DNA of 64,000 bases from Megaleporinus macrocephalus (Eukaryota; Chordata; Actinopteri; Characiformes; Anostomidae), in the NCBI GenBank assembly GCA_021613375.1, contig CM038728.1, positions 30,603,075-30,667,074 of the forward strand, written 5' to 3'. The position numbers and the translations under genes were made by a program. The notes beneath the pieces are model-generated. The model ran no database searches. It saw only the letters and a list, made by a program, of their open reading frames with translations, and was not told the origin of the DNA. Position 1 is the first letter of the stretch. Each line of letters begins with the position of its first letter. Positions 54,700 to 64,000 of this stretch are shown one piece after another.

Positions 54700-56305
54700 T
54701 AGGGTTGTGCGATGTTGACAAAAATTGATATCTCAATATTTTCTGTGATTGTGTCGATAAAAAAATGTGTTTGTAAAAGTCTTATATTTTACTAGCTTGC
54801 ACTTCTTAAAGGATGTTAATATCCATCCATCTATTATCTTCCACTTTATCCCTCTAGTCTATGTCATGGGGGCTCTGGAGCCAATCCCAGCGTCATCTGG
54901 TGAAGACTCTTCTTTAGTGAATGACTCGCTGAAGTTTGCTGTGTGTGTTCTTCCAGACTCCTTAACTGGTTTAGGTCTGTCTTGGACACCGTGCTCCCGA
55001 AGCTCTTCATACTCCTCGTACTCTGTTCATACTCCTCATACTCTGTTCATGCTCCTCGTACTCTCTTCATACTCCTCATACTCTGTTCATGCTCCTCATA
55101 CTCTGTTCATGCTCCTCATACTCTGTTCATGCTCCTCATACTCTGTTCATGCTCCTCATACTCTGTTCACACTCCTCATACTCTGTTCATGCTCCTCATA
55201 CTCTGTTCATGCTCCTCATACTCTGTTCATGCTCCTCATACTCTGTTCATGCTCCTCATACTCTGTTCATACTCCTCATACTCTGTTCATACTCCTCATA
55301 CTCTGTTCACGCTCCTCATACTCTGTTCATACTCTTCGTACTCTGTTCATACTCCTCATACTCTGTTCATACTCTTCGTACTCTGTTCATACTCCTCGTA
55401 CTCTCTTCATACTCCTCATACTCTGTTCATACTCTTCGTACTCTGTTCATACTCTTCGTACTCTGTTCATACTCCTCGTACTCTGTTCATACTCTTCGTA
55501 CTCTGTTCATACTCCTCATACTCTGTTCATACTCCTCATACTCTGTTCATACTCCTCATACTCTGTTCACGCTCCTTATACTCGGTTCATACTCTTCGTA
55601 CTCTGTTCATACTCCTCATACTCTGTTCATACTCTTCGTACTCTCTTCATACTCCTCATACTCTGTTCATACTCTTCGTACTCTGTTCATACTCCTCATA
55701 CTCTGTTCACGCTCCTTATACTCGGTTCATACTCCTCACACTCTGTTCATACTCCTCATACTCTCTTTACACTCTTCATACTCTGTTCACACTCCTCATA
55801 CTCTGTTTATACTCCTCATACTCTGTTTATACTGTTTGTGTGAGATGATGAACAGGTTAGGTGTGTTGATCTTTATCGGCTGTTTTCTTACAAAGTCTGT
55901 AAACTGTTGTCTTCTGAGCAACGTCAGTCTTTTCAGATCCAGTTCAGCTCCACACGAGTGAAGATGATCCTCGTCTAGGAGTTAAATCTAAGGAGGTAGA
56001 CTGTAGACGAGGCTGGTGGTGTCTGAGTTTCTTCTCCTGGTGCAGTGTGTTCACTCACTTTCAGCTTTAGGAGTGTTGTTTAGGCAGCTATGCCAGCTTT
56101 AGCCTAGTCTAGCACACAGTATGGACACTCTCAGTGCGCACTCTCAGCAGCCTGTACTGAAACATGAAGTAGTGAGCATGTGGAGTCGAGATGTTCTGAT
56201 TGTTGTTGTTTCTCCAGTCAGTAGCGTACTCGATAGCGTCAGCTCATGCATCGTTAACACAGCAATTAAGATATTATCGTAGACGATGTATATCACACAC
56301 CCCAA
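54700..56305. mobile_element. VNTR-bearing interspersed element, copy 2 (longest)
   Basis: Begins ctagggttgtgcgatgttga and contains ccactttatccctctagtct and agccaatcccagcgtcatct. Then come about 42 copies of a 20-bp unit (55005-55840; tcctcatactctgttcatac with tcttcgtac variants) and a right part with agatgatgaacaggtt, ctgtactgaaacatgaagta and gacgatgtatatcacacacc. The start and end sequences look like weak terminal inverted repeats. Frames of up to 358 codons are repeat-derived. Confidence 0.85.
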
Positions 56306-56447
56306 TTGTTCTCCCTTTATTTGTTTGTTTATTTATTTTTTTTTATTTTTGGTCCCTCCGTAATGCATTTTGGTATTAATTTGGTATGTGATATGAACTA
56401 TACAGCTTCCTTATGCTGCCTAGTTTCATTACAGCAGCACAATTACA

Positions 56448-56508
<61 letters not shown>

Positions 56509-58194
56509 GCTGTACAGAAATGTGAAAAGAATGTGTGTTAAATGTCACGGCTAAACCAGCAGAGGCATTATGACAACCTGCCATTCAGGCTCTGGATTAC
56601 TCGGGCAACAGAGGGACGTAAGAAATCGTTGCAAATATTGCTATGGTGACAGTGACTTGGTTGCGCAGCGTGTGTCAGGATTCGGCGGAGGGAGTGCAGT
56701 TGGGTTTTATTAGAAAGACTCTTCATATTGGCTTTCAGGATTGGTTTTTATATCTGTTTAGAAACCTCTCCAAATTCATACCCCCCGCAGAAACGTGCCC
56801 TTGTGCACGGGACCCTCACAGTTTGGCAAATCATGGCCACACGCACCACATTTCCAGTCACGTACCAGCAAATAAATCGTATTTGGAGCTGTTTCCAAAC
56901 AAACGACCGCCCAAATTAATTGGTGCTGGTGTGTATATTAATATTGCTGACTGTAAAAGTCAGTTTCTCGTTGTAACCCACACCAGTTATACCAGTACAG
57001 GCGCCGTATCGGTTCTGGTTAGTTGGTATTGATTATAGTTTGGTTGATTTTGTTTTTTGTGGGGTCCAGAAATGAGTGAACGTCTCTCATGTTGCGTTTG
57101 TGTATTTATTTATTTGTTTATTTATAAAAAAATTTCTCCTCTTGTCCGGAGCAATGGTTACCTTGACAACTAAAGAGCGATGGGTGTTTTTGGAGAGCGC
57201 TCGAGCCCAGCACGGCTGTGCTGAATTAACAGTGCTGGTAACTGTGTCAGGAGTGGTGCAGATTCCCAATTCAGCTACTTCCCCTTCCTCTAGTCCTCCT
57301 GTTTTTTCTTCTTCCCCTTTTTATTTTGCACTACTGTTAGTGGCTCTGTTCCCACTGCTGGACGTTGTTGTTGTTGTTTATGTTGTAGAATTTGGCGAAA
57401 CCCTGCTGTTCTGTAAACAGAGTATTGGTGGATGGATCAGTGTTGGGCTGTTGGAGGCCATAATGTGACTCTAAGCTTTAATTATTGTTTATATTATGAA
57501 GAAACTGGTCCATTCCTGAAGAGACTGTGCATCTGGCTAGCTAGTTAATATCACTATCTGTGATCTGCTGCTGGGCCAGATGTTCGGAGCATGTGTGTTC
57601 TTACGTCTAGCTGTTTATTTTTGGAATACTGAATCCCTGGAGAATGTTGGCCTAGCCTATATTGCCTGGTAGCTGTGAACGCTGAGCTTCACCTCCATCA
57701 CGGACAATGAAGCGCTCCTTATATATGCTTCCTCTTTCTCCTCTCTGCTAGAGAGAGATTTTTTCCTCTCTCCGCCGCTTCTCTCATTTTCCTGCACATT
57801 TGCCTGGCAGATTCGAAGGCGTGTGGGCTGTAGCGCTGCTTAGCTGTCCGCTACGCCAGATGGACTTCTCTGTTCCTATTGGCCATGTGCAGACACCCTG
57901 TCCACTCCCATCCCCCATACGCTGGACCCAACCTGTCCACGTCCAAAGTCCTTGTCGGTCTTTACGCTAAGCTGATGCACCTACCATCTGACCATGTTAT
58001 CGGGTATGTGTGGAGCTGCTGTCCTGGGGTACAGGGGGGGGGGTCACTTTTTTTTCATGGCTCTTTCAGGATATTTCAGGCCGCTGTTAATAGGAATGGC
58101 AATGTTTTGATAACTACACTGATAACGGAGTGATGCTTTACTTGCAGCCCAGAAGTGAGGAGCTTAGTCTGCAGAGTAATTAAGAAGTACTAGT
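56306..58194 (+). other. Putative intron; (CT)n at 56453-56505 and unique sequence
   Basis: About 26 CT units. Unique sequence follows. At 56640 ttgctatggtgac and at 57156 ggttaccttgacaac resemble RFX X-boxes, each with mismatches. The block 56560-57030 has complex, enhancer-like texture. No exon supported. Confidence 0.4.
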
Positions 58195-59437
58195 GCCTAG
58201 GGTTGTGCGGTATTCACAAAACATTATATTTTGATATTTTCTGTAATTTTGTTGATGACAATAATAAACTATTTACTAGTTTACTCTTTTTAAAGGGTAT
58301 TAATATCCATCCATCCATCCTCTTCCACTTTATCCTGCTAGTCGGGGTTATGAGGGGGCTGAAGCCAATCCCAGCGCTATCGCGCGAAGGCTCTTCTTTA
58401 GTGAATGACTTCGCTAAAGTTTGCTGAGTGTGTTTAGCTGGTTTAGATCTGTCTTGGACAGCGCACTCCCAAAGCTCTTCCTACTCCTCATACTCCTCAT
58501 ACTCCTCATACTCCTCATACTCCGTTCATACTCCTCATACTCCGTTCATACTCCTCATACTCCTCATACTCCTCATACTCCTCATACTCCGTTCATACTC
58601 CTCATACTCCGTTCATACTCCTCATACTCCGTTCATACTCCTCATACTCTGTTCATGCTCCTCATACTCTGTTCATACTCCTCAAACTCTGTTCATGCTC
58701 CTCATACTCTGTTCATACTCCTCAAACTCTGTTCATACTCCTCATACTCTGTTCATGCTCCTCATACTCTGTTCATGCTCCTCATACTCTGTTCATACTC
58801 TTCATACTGTGTTCATACTCCTCATACTCTGTTCATACTCTTCATACTCTGTTCATACTCCTCAAACTCTGTTCATGCTCCTCATACTCTGTTCATGCTC
58901 CTCATACTCTGTTCATGCTCCTCATACTCTGTTCATGCTCCTCATACTCTGTTCATGCTCCTCGTACTCTGTTCATACTCCTCAAACTCTGTTCATACTC
59001 CTCATACTCTGTTCATACTCCTCATACTCTCTTCATACTCCTCAAACTCTGTTCATGCTCCTCATACTCTGTTCATGCTCGTCATACTCTGTTCATGCTC
59101 CTCATACTCTGTTCATACTCCTCATACTCTGTTCATGCTCCTCATACTCCTCATACTCTGTGTGGTGGTGTGTTGGGAGATGATGGAACAGGTTAGCTGT
59201 GGAGAGATCTTTAACAGCTGCTTTCTTACAAGAAAACATGTTTTCGGTGCGCATACTCGCAACAGCCTGTACTAAAGCATGAAGTAGAGAGTGTGTGGAG
59301 TCAAGATATTCTGAATGTTGTTGTTGTTGTTATTGATGTTTCCCCAGTCAGTAGCATACTGACATCAGCTCACGCATCAATAACACGACAATTAAGATAA
59401 TATGTAGCCGATATATATATATATATATATATATCAC
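58195..59437. mobile_element. VNTR-bearing interspersed element, copy 3
   Basis: Begins cctagggttgtgcggtattc and has the same left block (ccatccatcc, cttccactttatcctgctag), about 35 units of the 20-bp repeat (58460-59155) and the same right block (gggagatgatggaacaggtt, cctgtactaaagcatgaagt), ending near an (AT)n run at 59412-59433. Compared with copy 2 it lacks about 90 bp after ctttcttacaa. Confidence 0.85.
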
Positions 59438-59689
59438 ACTAGTGCCAGTCTTAAATATTGAGTAAATAATTAGTACTTATATTAAATGTTGCAAGGCAAA
59501 AGATTTTGAATTTGTCTTAGCGATGCTGATATAAGTAGCTACTTGCTCACTGAAATGAAACTTTCATACACCTAGTTTTTTCCGCACATAATTGTATGTG
59601 TCCTCATTTCCATGTACAGTCGTTTAAAGAATAATACTATAGTTACAGACAACGTATTTGATGACTACTAGTCAAATGAACAGCTTATA

Positions 59690-59960
59690 TCATCACACAG
59701 TTCATTAACAGGGTTTTGATTGGCTGTTTATTGGAACTTATTCAACTGAGTTTCAGCTGATTTGCAGGACACTTTACATTACATGGTGTAACTCCTGTGC
59801 AGTAGAGTGTCATGTTTCAGGCAACTGCATATATAATCACACAATGCATTAACAGTGTTTGGCTGTTTATTGGAACTTGTTGCAGCTGAGTTTCAGCCGA
59901 CCTACAGGACACTATATTGTGCAACTTCTGTGCAATGGAGTGTCTTGTTTCAGGCAACGG
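59690..59960. repeat. Tandem duplication of about 143 bp
   Basis: Two copies share ggctgtttattggaactt, gctgagtttcagc and gtttcaggcaac, starting near 59693 and 59836. Confidence 0.88.
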
Positions 59961-60909
59961 CATGGAATGTCTGGTTTATGTTTACGTTAGCAGGCTTTGA
60001 GTTTCTTTCTTTGCTAAGATGTGTTTGTCGGTGACCCACTTTAGTCTCTGTTGTGAACACACTTGTGCTCTGAGTGGAGCTGCGTGTGCATCGTGGAGGA
60101 GAGTATTTGCTTTTGTTTGCTGCCGACGCCGCACGATGACTGATAAACACACGAGTTCTGGTCTGGCTGTTCTCACATGTCCACAAATTGGGTGTTTGAG
60201 CTGGGACGACACGACAGTGACACGAATTTGAACAGATTAGGTTTCTGTGTTTGAAGACATCAGATTAGGGCCTGGAAATATGACTTTGTGTATATATATG
60301 TATATATGTATCTCTCTATATATCTATATCTCTATCAACTTATATATGATCAGATGTCTGGAAAGAATAAATATTGTTCTGTATCACTTATAGTGAGCGT
60401 CTCACTAGTATATTTTTGTAGTGAATTTGTGGCATTTTAATCTTTTAATGGTGGGAAAACCCAACCTTAGCACTTGTTTTGTGTCTTGTAATGAAATCCA
60501 AATAAAAGTTGACTCCAAATAAAAGCAACACAGGATGAAGCTTGCTGAACATATATTCTAAAAAAAAACAAGCATATATAAAATAAAGGTTTCTTTTTTT
60601 TTAAATTGAAAATAAGTGTACTATATCGTATCGTACACAATAACATCACCAACATTTCTGAATATGGTGAACGATATTATACCCTGAAATATCACTCATC
60701 ACTAATTATCACATCAGGTACTACTTATACTGTTTTTAGCAAAAGAAAAATTCACACTTTTCTCATTTTCCATTATATATCTACTAGAGACAGTATCAGT
60801 TTCATTCATTTTACTTCAGTCCTGAATATATGGAAATATTTGGTGTGCGTTATTTAGTATCGTCACATTCTGGATCATTTGATCTGATAAATTCTTGTAT
60901 TTTTTAATA
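59961..60909 (+). other. Putative intron, unique
   Basis: AT-rich with a short TATATC/TATATG stretch at 60288-60345. No exon recognised. Confidence 0.45.
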
Positions 60910-60986
60910 TCTCAGTTAGGGCTGTGCCATATCATATCGTTTGCAATAATAAAATTTAATTTTCATTTTGTTGCAGTAGTGTATTC

Positions 60987-61085
<99 letters not shown>

Positions 61086-61165
61086 ATTTAATGAGTATCG
61101 TTATCGCAAAAACACCATGAAATATTGTGATATTAATATAGGGCCATATCGCCCACCTGTGTGTA
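60910..61165. mobile_element. DNA-transposon-like repeat interrupted by (AT)n
   Basis: Left end gttagggctgtgccatatca + tatcg and right end atatagggccatatcgccca + cct flank about 45 AT units (60993-61082). No open frame. Confidence 0.55.
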
Positions 61166-62075
61166 TGTAGTATAAGCCTATAAGTTGATCAAGTGATGAA
61201 GACGTAAAGGACGTTGCAGATTGTAGTACGTCACAGTATATATCTTCACACTGCTTCAGTCTTCTCCTTACTACATCACCCTCATTGAGCCCAACAGCAG
61301 CAGGTATCTGCCCAGCTTCTGATTGCATTTGCGCCTCTGAGCATGTGAACGAGGGGGGACTCGGAGTGGTCCCTGCAGCAGCCAGGCTGATCAATAATGT
61401 AGATGTTTTTGAAGAGGGGCAGCGAGCAGCTCCGTCTCCTTCTCTCACACATGCACGCATATGCGCTCGGTCTGGTGCTCGCGCCCCTCCTCCCCTCTCT
61501 CGCTCTCGCGCAGGAGGCGGTGTCGAGTTCCCTTCCCCTGTGGAGGACAGATAGGATGGCTGAATTTATTTTGCCTTGGTAAGATATTACAATAAGCAAG
61601 CTGCTGCCGTTGATACTCGATGCCTGAAATGCAGCAGGCCTGACTCTGGTTTCTGTCATATTGAGTTGCTGCTCTTCAAAGCCGTAACTTATGACACAGG
61701 CTTTCAAATGCAGATGGACATTGGAGAAGGTGGTCCGAAGAAAAAAAAAAATGATACCGCACCCCTTTGGCTCCCTGTGCTGCCTCGTTTGAACGGCGTT
61801 GGGGGGTCACTCTGCATTTTCTGTTATTTTAAAATTGTGATGTTTGAGAAGCAGCGAAGAACGGGCCAGGTTGGGTTAATGGTGGTCTTTCCTGCAATAT
61901 TTGGGGTACAGTTAGTGATGAGAGCTGTACTGTATGGACAGGTTGGTTTGTTGATGCTTTGCAGTAAATTAAACACACTGAGGCTTTAATGGGACCTGGT
62001 TTAAAGATGGAGCTGCATTAGCTTGGAGCAAGGTTTACGTTGGTTGGTTGGATTGTATTAATACCTTGTTTCATT
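61166..62075 (+). other. Putative intron; GC-richer block 61260-61560
   Basis: Non-repetitive and CpG-containing around 61440-61520 (cgctcgcgcc-like). Several short frames on both strands, none recognisable. Could be regulatory. Confidence 0.35.
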
Positions 62076-62078
62076 TAC

Positions 62079-62165
62079 AGCAGAGGTCTCTAATAGGTGG
62101 GCCGCGGTCCGAGTCCGGACCCAGACGCTGTCCAATGTGGACCCAAACTGATAAATTTCTGAGAA
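62079..62165. mobile_element. hAT-like terminal fragment
   Basis: cagaggtctctaataggtgg followed by gccgcggtccgagtccgg resembles the CAG.GGTCTC-type termini of vertebrate hAT elements. Only the end is visible; the 73-bp array follows directly. Confidence 0.4.
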
Positions 62166-63902
62166 GGATTTAATTCTGACAGTGTTTATTTTAAGCAGTG
62201 GAGTCGGAGAGTAAAGCGAGTCAGAGAATGAATAGGGAGCTCTAATAAAGATGTGGAGATGAAAAGCGACTGTTAAGTCTGAGGATAAAGCGAGTCAGAG
62301 AATGAATAAGGTGCTGTAATAAAGAGAAGTGGAGGTGAAGAGCGACTGTTGAGGCAGGAATGGAGAGTCAGAGAATGAATAAGGTGCTGTAATAAAGAGA
62401 AGTGGAGGTGAAGAGTGACTGTAGAGGCAGGAATGGAGAGTCAGAGAAAGAATAAGGTGCTGTAATAAAGAGAAGTGGAGGTGAAGAGCGACTGTTGAGG
62501 CAGGAATGGAGAGTCAGAGAAAGAATAAGGTGCTGTAATAAAGAGAAGTGGAGGTGAAGAGAGACTGTAGAGGCAGGAATGGAGAGTCAGAGAAAGAATA
62601 AGGTGCTGTAATAAAGAGAAGTGGAGGTGAAGAGCGACTGTTGAGGCAGGAATGGAGAGTCAGAGAAAGAATAAGGTGCTGTAATAAAGAGAAGTGGAGG
62701 TGAAGAGCGACTGTTGAGGCAGGAATGGAGAGTCAGAGAAAGAATAAGGTGCTGTAATAAAGAGAAGTGGAGGTGAAGAGAGACTGTTGAGGCAGGAATG
62801 GAGAGTCAGAGAAAGAATAAGGTGCTGTAATAAAGAGAAGTGGAGGTGAAGAGCGACTGTAGAGGCAGGAATGGAGAGTCAGAGAAAAAGAATAAGGTGC
62901 TGTAATAAAGAGAAGTGGAGGTGAAGAGAGACTGTTGAGGCAGGAATGGAGAGTCAGAGAAAGAATAAGGTGCTGTAATGAGGAGAAGTGGAGGTGAAGA
63001 GAGACTGTTGAGGCAGGAATGGAGAGTCAGAGAAAGAATAAGGTGCTGTAATGAGGAGAAGTGGAGGTGAAGAGAGACTGTAGAGGCAGGAATGGAGAGT
63101 CAGAGAAAGAATAAGGTGCTGTAATAAAGAGAAGTGGAGGTGAAGAGAGACTGTAGAGGCAGGAATGGAGAGTCAGAGAAAGAATAAGGTGCTGTAATAA
63201 AGAGAAGTGGAGGTGAAGAGTGACTGTTGAGGCAGGAATGGAGAGTCAGAGAAAGAATAAGGTGCTGTAATAAAGAGAAGTGGAGGTGAAGAGTGACTGT
63301 TGAGGCAGGAATGGAGAGTCAGAGAAAGAATAAGGTGCTGTAATGAGAAGTGGAGGTGAAGAGCGACTGTTGAGGCAGGAATGGAGAGTCAGAGAAAGAA
63401 TAAGGTGCTGTAATAAAGAGAAGTGGAGGTGAAGAGCGACTGTTGAGGCAGGAATGGAGAGTCAGAGAAAGAATAAGGTGCTGTAATAAAGAGAAGTGGA
63501 GGTGAAGAGAGACTGTAGAGGCAGGAATGGAGAGTCAGAGAAAGAATAAGGTGCTGTAATAAAGAGAAGTGGAGGTGAAGAGCGACTGTTGAGGCAGGAA
63601 TGGAGAGTCAGAGAAAGAATAAGGTGCTGTAATAAAGAGAAGTGGAGGTGAAGAGCGACTGTTGAGGCAGGAATGGAGAGTCAGAGAAAGAATAAGGTGC
63701 TGTAATAAAGAGAAGTGGAGGTGAAGAGCGACTGTTGAGGCAGGAATGGAGAGTCAGAGAAAGAATAAGGTGCTGTAATAAAGAGAAGTGGAGGTGAAGA
63801 GCGACTGTTGAGGCAGGAATGGAGAGTCAGAGAAAGAATAAGGTGCTGTAATAAAGAGAAGTGGAGGTGAAGAGCGACTGTAGAGGCAGGAATGGAGAGT
63901 CG
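62165..63902. repeat. 73-bp minisatellite, about 22 copies
   Basis: Unit gaataaggtgctgtaataaa, gagaagtggaggtgaagagc, gactgttgaggcaggaatgg, agagtcagagaaa. Variation is restricted to a few sites (gcgact/gagact/gtgact, tgttgag/tgtagag, ataaag/atgagg), implying recent expansion. The 98 bp after the array hold nothing recognisable. Confidence 0.96.
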
Positions 63903-64000
63903 TATATGTTAGTAAATATACTGAACAGTATGTGTGATGTGTTGGTGTTTCAGTAGCTGATGGTATGAGATGCTGATACTAGACTACTTCAGTAAACAGG

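Noticed and set aside
54767..55961. Three overlapping long frames (290-358 codons) with SSYSVHTPHTLF-like repeats
   Set aside because: A 20-bp repeat is read in all three frames with equal openness, which shows the absence of stop triplets in the unit rather than coding.

Overview
This window is vertebrate nuclear DNA, almost certainly from a ray-finned fish. It has a split gene with canonical GT-AG introns, several fish-type interspersed repeats (a tRNA-derived SINE, LINE 3' tails, MITE-like foldbacks) and a very high load of micro- and minisatellites. The repeat style suggests an otophysan such as a characin or catfish, but that is an impression, not a proof.

Region 1 (1-18270, minus strand): one recognisable protein gene, spg7 (paraplegin), the mitochondrial inner-membrane m-AAA protease subunit. 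I traced 17 exons, all joined in frame by canonical splice sites. They encode 757 residues from the initiator Met, with the last exon running off the left edge. The AAA+ Walker A and B motifs, two membrane segments and the HESGH zinc-protease site are intact. The long introns are filled by tandem arrays: a 20-bp array in intron 16, GA/GATA tracts in introns 15 and 13, a CA-rich array in intron 9, a 54-bp array in intron 4 and a 31/38-bp array in intron 2.

Region 2 (18271-21950): the gap between divergent genes. It holds a probable spg7 promoter (NRF1-like site, tandem ZNF143/THAP11-like sites), AT-rich triplet repeats with a local triplication, and a CTCF-like site at about 20.2 kb.

Region 3 (21950-22460, plus strand): a GC/CpG-rich block ending in a strong splice donor at 22461. 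It looks like the non-coding first exon of a divergently transcribed gene. In human, SPG7 lies head-to-head with ANKRD11, whose 5' end is non-coding with a very long first intron, so ankrd11 is my best guess by synteny. No coding exon of it is visible.

Region 4 (22461-64000): about 41 kb with no convincing coding exon, probably first intron. It contains at least seven minisatellite arrays (20, 25, about 80, about 40, 20, 20 and 73 bp units), interspersed repeats, a 366-bp foldback element, (AT)n-centred palindromes, a diverged 0.5-kb duplication and several unique GC-richer stretches that could be regulatory.

I found no clear novel multi-gene system. The best leads are structural. In spg7 intron 15 the pre-mRNA has no adenosine for about 555 nt and no AG for about 640 nt before the 3' splice site. 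Intron 12 shows a smaller (UG)n version of the same thing. Two 20-bp minisatellites in two different genes look like multimerised Pol III A boxes from a SINE head. CTCF-like motifs are carried by one interspersed repeat and by a tandem array. One element family carries an internal VNTR in three copies.
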